A stretch of DNA of 64,000 nt from Agapanthus africanus (taxonomy: Eukaryota > Streptophyta > Magnoliopsida > Asparagales > Amaryllidaceae): positions 189,311,739 to 189,375,738 of the forward strand of contig JASDDO010000026.1 of assembly GCA_030015575.1 (NCBI GenBank). Reading direction: 5' to 3'. Under the pieces are notes generated by a model, which did no database searches, was not told the origin of the DNA, and saw only the letters and a list, made by a program, of their open reading frames with translations. Position 1 is the stretch's first letter; each line of letters begins with the position of its first letter. Shown here piece by piece: positions 58,834 to 64,000 of this stretch. The translations under genes and the position numbers were made by a program.

Positions 58834-60376
58834 TCACTCGAATTGTGCTTGAGGAAGGGCCTTTCTAAATGGATCCGCCGTGTTCTCTTTTGTATCCACT
58901 CTCCGGACCTCGATCTCCTGGCGATCTACGATCTCCCTGATCAGGTGATATCGCCTTAAGATGTGCCTGGATTTCTGATGGGACCGTAGTTCCTTCACTA
59001 ATGCTATAGCCCCATTTTTATCACAATACACAGGTATCGGATCAACAATGGACGGAACTACCTGAAGTTCAGCTATGAACTTCTTCATCCAGACTGCTAC
59101 TTTTGCGGCATCACTAGCAGCAATGTATTCGGCCTCCATCATCGAGTCTGCGACGGTGTCCTATTTGGAACTCCTCTAACACACCTCACCTCCGTTGAGG
59201 GTAAACATAAAACCTGAGACATACTTGTTGTCATCCGTGTCACTCTGGAAGCTTAAGTCGGTAAAGGACTCGACCCTAAGGTCTCCATTACCGTAAACCA
59301 GGAACATCTCCTTAGTCCTTCTCAGGTACTTAAGAATGTTCTTTACTACTATCTAGTGGTTCAACTGGGTTCGACTGATACCGGCTCACCACGATTAGCG
59401 CATAAGCTATATCTGGCCTTGTACATAGTATCACATACATTATAGATCCTACTACCGAAGCGTAGGGTATAGTGCTCATGCGAACCCTCTCCTCGTCAGT
59501 CTTGGGAGACATCTCCTTGGAGAGGGTGATTCCATGCAATGCAGGTATGTTACCGCGCTTGGAATCTTCCATACTAAATCTCTTTAGTACGGTCTCTATG
59601 TACCTGGACTGCGAAAGTCCCAATAATCTCTTAGATCTATCTCTGTAGATCTTGATCCCCAGAATGTACGAGGCATCACCCAGGTCTTTCATGGAGAACC
59701 TTTGTGATAAGAAAAGCTTGACCAATTGTAGCATAGGAATGTCATTTCCTATCAAAAGAATATCGTCCACGTACAAGATTAGGAACACGATAGTTGGTCC
59801 TACAATCTTCTTATATAAACATGGATCATCTTCGTTTTTGATGAAGTCAAAGTCTTTGATTGTTTCATCAAAATAGATGTTCCAGCTCCGCGATGCTTGC
59901 TTTAATCCATAAATGGATTTAAGCAACTTGCACACCTTCTCGCTGCTCCCACTGTCTACAAAACCTTCTGGCTGATCCATATAAACACACTCTTCCAAAC
60001 TGCCATTTAGAAAAACTGTTTTTACGTCCATCTGCCAGATCTCATAGTCATGGAAGGCAACAATGGCAAGTAGGATCCGAATAGATTTGAGCATAGCCAC
60101 TTGAGAAAAGGTTTCATCATAGTCCACACCTGGTCTTTGACGAAAAGCTTTTGCAACTAGTCTAGCCTTATAGGTTTCTACCTTCCCATCTACACTAAGT
60201 TTCCTTTTGTAGATCCATTTGCATCCAACGGGTTTTACCCCAGGTGGTGAAATATCCAAGGTCCATACTTTATTGGTGTACATGAACTCCATTTCGGATC
60301 GCATAGCATCCAACCACTTATCAGAGTACCCACTGATGATAGCTTGTCTGAAACTAGTAGGATCATCTTCTTCCAA
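58834..60376 (-). pseudogene. Fossil copia RNase H and reverse transcriptase
   Basis: The RNase H end is at about 59142-58834 (MEAEYIAASDAAKVAVW). The RT is at 60376-59330, a 348-codon open stretch with WTLDISPPGVKPVGCKWIYK, YDETFSQVAMLKSIRILLAI and the YVDD core in LILYVDDILLIGND. It is close in sequence to the RT of the nearly whole copy. The pol region as a whole is broken. Confidence 0.88.
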
Positions 60377-60675
60377 GATGCAATCCTCTCGATCCCCGTC
60401 TATGAGAAAACCGTAGTATCTCTCGAGCGGATGAGAAATCCTACCGGATCTGCGGAGTGGCTGAGATTCATATGGGGTTATTGAATCTTGAGGTTCAGTT
60501 TGAGTTTGTGGTTCATGAATTTCTTCCAGTTCTACCGAACTCCTACTTGTTTCTTTTACAAGAAATTTCCACTCTTAAAAGGTGGCGTGGCGAGATACAA
60601 ACACCTTGTGTTCCTCGGTGTGGTAGAACAGATACCTATTAAATTTTTAGGATATCCTACAAACTTACAGAAAAC

Positions 60676-62079
60676 TTAACATGCCTGCAATTTGTCCGGA
60701 TTTTGTACTTTTACATAAGCCGGACAACCCCATATCTTAATACGCTTATGATACGGCCTTTTACCATTCCATATCTCGAATGGTGTCTTAGGCACGGATT
60801 TGGATGGAACATCATTCAACAGATATGCCACTGTCAAAAGCACATGTCCCCAAAATGAAAGAGGCAACTCGGCATTACTCATCATGGAGCGAATCATGTC
60901 CAATAGGGTACGGTTCCTCCGCTCTGATACACCGTTGTGCTGTGGTGTTTATAGAGGAGTAAGCTGAGAGAGAATTCCATTCTCTTTTAGAAAGTCCCTG
61001 AATTCCGTACTTAAGTGCTCCCCCTTATCAGATCGGAGAATCTTAATACTTTTGCTAGTCTGGTTCTCTACCTCGTTTCTGAATTCTTTGAATTTCTCAA
61101 AACCTTCAGATTTGTGTTTCATAAGATACACATATCCGAACCTAGAGAGATCGTCAGTGAATGTGATGAAGTACGAGAACCCACCCCTTGCATGTACAGA
61201 CATTGGACCACGTACATCACTGTGTATGAGTTCCAAGAGCTCTGCTGCTCTTTTTCCGTGTCTGGTGAACGGAGATTTTGTCATCTTTCTTTTGAGACAA
61301 GATTGACAGGTTTCATAAGATGAAAATTCGAACGTATCCAGAAGTCCATCTTTATGCAACTTACTCAGTCTTTTCTCTCAGATATGACCAAGTCTACAAT
61401 GCCCCAAGTAGGATTCGTTCACATCTGAACTCTTCCTCTTGCGTGTGCTTGTATACCGAGAACTGTGTTTTGATTAAGAACATAGATACCATTACACAGT
61501 GTACCTTCTACAACCAATACCTTATCAAGGTAGATGCTCATGATAATTTCTATCAAGAACAATGTTATATCCATCTTTATCAAGTCAAGAAACTGATATA
61601 ATGTTGCAAACCATAGAAGATACATAGTAGCGATTGTTCAAAATCATAGTATTGCCATTTGGCAATACTAGGTGATATTCACCGACGGCTGCAGTATCAA
61701 CTTGTGCTCCGTTCCCTACTTTGAGGGACATATCACCAGGTCCAACCATCCTACTTTTTCTCAGTCCCTGCAATAAATTACAGATATGAGATCCTGATCC
61801 GGTATCTAGTACCCAAGAGGTAGGACTGACCGAGAAGCAGTTCTTAACTACAAGAACACCTGAAGGAGATGCAATAGTATTCTTCTTCTTCGATGAGGTC
61901 ATCAAGGAATTCATGCTTTCCTCTTTCCCTTGGTCATACTCATGACTGCTGTCATAGTTTAGAGCCGAACCGACGTTCCCCAGCCTCGAATAAGAATTCG
62001 GATCGGTCAAGCGATACATTTTATTATCTTGATTAGGGCGTGAAATGGTTGCTACCTGGGAGAGAGAAAAGAAACACAC
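60676..62079 (-). pseudogene. Fossil copia integrase, GAG-pre-integrase, protease and short gag-side segment
   Basis: Integrase remnants at about 60903-60676 and 61359-60949 (HARGGFSYFITFTDDLSRFG), GAG-pre-integrase near 61430-61300, protease at about 61810-61780 (DTGSGSHIC), and the gag-side segment at about 62060-61850 with RPNQDN, LTDP and GNVG blocks that recur in elements 1 and 2. No zinc knuckle is seen. Broken in several places. Confidence 0.85.
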
Positions 62080-64000
62080 AGCGTGCGCTCTTGCAAGTTT
62101 AGATTGGTTATTAATTTATCTAACCAGGATGGCTCCTACTATTTCCTCAAATTCTTCTTCAAACATTAAAAGAAGAACTAGTCAGGATTTAATCGCACGT
62201 CACAATACTTGCTTAACCTTTCAGCTAGGCTAGTATTGGTACTTCGAGGGAGGTTTTCCAACGCTTTCGCGAAGTTCCTTAATTATATAACCTCTTTTCC
62301 CTGGAGGTATAGCCCTGCTAACACCGTTCTAGACACCTACTTGGTTTATAGCATTGATTGTTAAGTAAAATAATCTCCCAAGAGTAATCCTACTCATCAG
62401 TGGGATCGGGATCCAACTATCATTGTGTGATGCACTAGATAGAATCCACTCTAGTCACCACACTTCAGAAGGTATGCTGAATCTACAAGTTTCCTATATG
62501 TTTGAAACTCCCGATGTAGTTTTTATCCCTATGACCCAAGTGACCTTGACTGAGCCAACATATCAAAGGATCTTAGTCAAGTTCAACCCATCATTATCTT
62601 GATTGCATTAGACCCACCCGTACGAGTCCTTGACTGAGCCAAAATGACTACACGACTGTCCTAACCAATCGCATTATATGCTACAGAAAAATATTACATA
62701 GCTACCGAACACTACGCCTCAGCTGAGCACGAAATGCGTAGCACGAATACTAAGCAATACCAATCCGAAATGACGGAGGACTACGGCTTGGTTTTTGGCG
62801 AAAAACCCGTTAACGTAATAAACTTGATATCGTTGAAAAAAACCTGAGCAGTTTTACAAATATATAGTGGTGAAAAACTTTTGCTAAAGAGGTCACTCCC
62901 TGTGAAGGGATCTTGGCTCTTTCTTCGTCGAATGAGCTGCAGGATATTCCAAACTGAATACCACGATACAAAACAAAAATAATCGACTATAGTGAAGTTA
63001 TTAAGTTGACTCAAACTTTTACTCAAGGGGTCACTCCCGATGACGGGATCTCGGCCCTTGCCTCGTCGAATAAGGTGTTGGATATTCATAATCGAATACC
63101 ACTGTGCAAAGCAAAAGAGAACGTCTGTAATATCAAAATTTTAAATTCTTGGTTCCAACAACATCATATAGGTTTGTTTTCTTGCATTAATCAAAATTAA
63201 TGTGATCCCATCATTTTAATCCTATACACCAGAAAAGAACGAAAATACGAAATACGTATATGCCATCCGTATTCGCCACTGGGCCCCGTCATCACCCCTT
63301 AGGTTACTTAACTAACGACAGAGTGGGGGCTGGACTAGCGCGGGTGCAAAACATATAAAACATCTACTAGTATATATATAAATATATACAACATTCGTCC
63401 CAGGCATGATAATAAGCAACATCACAGAATCACAACCAACAATACAGAATGGTGGATAATCTTGGAGCCTCGGGTTTCATTTGAGCCACAAATAAAACCC
63501 AACGTTCCCGGTCGTGTGGATAGCCTGTGCAATGAAAACCTGGACCCCTACGAGCACGACAAGTTACCCGACAATCCCAGAAGTGAGGCAGCCCCTTTCA
63601 ACAAAGTGAATGGGACAGAATCCGATAACATGGGCACCCCTCCGTGGGTCATCCTATACCCCCTACGAGTGCGGCGAATAGCCCGCCAATTCTAGAATGA
63701 AGCCCCCTCCGTCTCAACGCCATGAGATGCGGGCTTGTTGCCTTCTAGAACCAGGCTATTCGTGTACTCCACTGCGGGGGAATCCTAGTACAGAAAAAGA
63801 AAATAATATATATAAAAGGTGACATCGATCTCAACCCGGTCGTGCCCCAATCAAATAATATACAACCCGGCAAAGACGGCAGTCCACATTTAGGACGCTC
63901 GCCCCGCAATAACAAATGTACAAATGAATATAAACTGTACTTCTGACATTGCACCACATGCTATCCGTCACGACTATCCAACCACAATCACAGCACAAGC
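62080..64000 (-). other. Leader of copia element 4, cut by window edge
   Basis: Non-coding. It holds the conserved leader block (about 62225-62360), the triple motif (CCTTGACTGAGCCAA at about 62543 and 62628, a diverged third near 62707), and the duplicated GTCACTCCC segment (about 62892 and 63030). A stretch at about 63260-63345 matches the whole copy's leader near 30630-30730 in reverse. Nothing else is seen to the edge. Confidence 0.7.

Larger units (their letters stand above)
56658..64000 (-). mobile_element. Ty1/copia element 4, cut by window edge
   Basis: Minus strand. The 3' LTR is at 56658-58732, with a polypurine tract just right of it (reverse complement GCAAGTAGGAGAT). Moving rightward come RNase H, RT, integrase, GAG-pre-integrase, protease, the short gag-side segment and the leader. 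The 5' LTR lies beyond the window. It belongs to the gag-poor sublineage but is clearly diverged from elements 1 and 2. Broken, with several breaks. The left LTR edge (TGAAGGG) is inferred from similarity to other LTR ends; CCTTT just left of it would be the target duplication. Confidence 0.85.

Overview
This window is flowering-plant nuclear DNA, almost wholly made of retroelements. The evidence is Ty1/copia and Tekay-type Ty3/gypsy LTR elements with plant initiator-tRNA-Met primer sites, a CACTA-type DNA transposon end, and one two-exon gene of the plant-only DUF247 (UPF0481) family. I see no rRNA, tRNA, organellar or bacterial genes. The species cannot be told from the sequence.

Layout, left to right. 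1-6499 is the 5' two-thirds of a copia element on the minus strand, running off the left edge, with its LTR at 4344-6499. 6500-7870 is a plus-strand copia piece. 7871 to about 10360 is a gypsy-like LTR plus a gag-side region. 10365-17612 is another minus-strand copia element lacking its 3' half, with its LTR at 15401-17612. 17613-23079 is a mosaic of alternating copia-type and Tekay-type LTR pieces. 23080-23720 is a CACTA-type end. 23943-25726 (minus) is the DUF247 gene, the only clear host gene.

From about 26160 to 56657 lies a nest. A fossil intron-bearing gene of the Transposase_28 ('putative gypsy type transposon') family, with its own TATA box and coiled-coil tail, is split by a nearly whole copia element (27812-37575, LTRs of 1895 bp), a solo copia LTR (37640-39784, target duplication GGGCC) and, beyond its 3' end, a 13.0 kb Tekay-type element with 4.8 kb LTRs and no visible pol (41524-54521, target duplication GTCGG). 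Next come 20 exact 86-bp tandem units (54591-56310 plus part of a 21st) and a second TATA-bearing promoter-like block. A further minus-strand copia element (56658-64000) runs off the right edge.

The most unusual signals are: (1) a copia sublineage seen in four copies that shares the same short gag-side segment in place of a recognisable gag, next to a gag-bearing copy of the same family in the same window; (2) a triple leader motif whose three copies differ between elements but agree within each element; (3) consecutive hairpins in copia LTRs with an unchanging TGGTTT loop and covarying stems; (4) the 86-bp array, constant in length, with nested inverted repeats. All sequence comparisons were made by eye; no alignment or database search was run.
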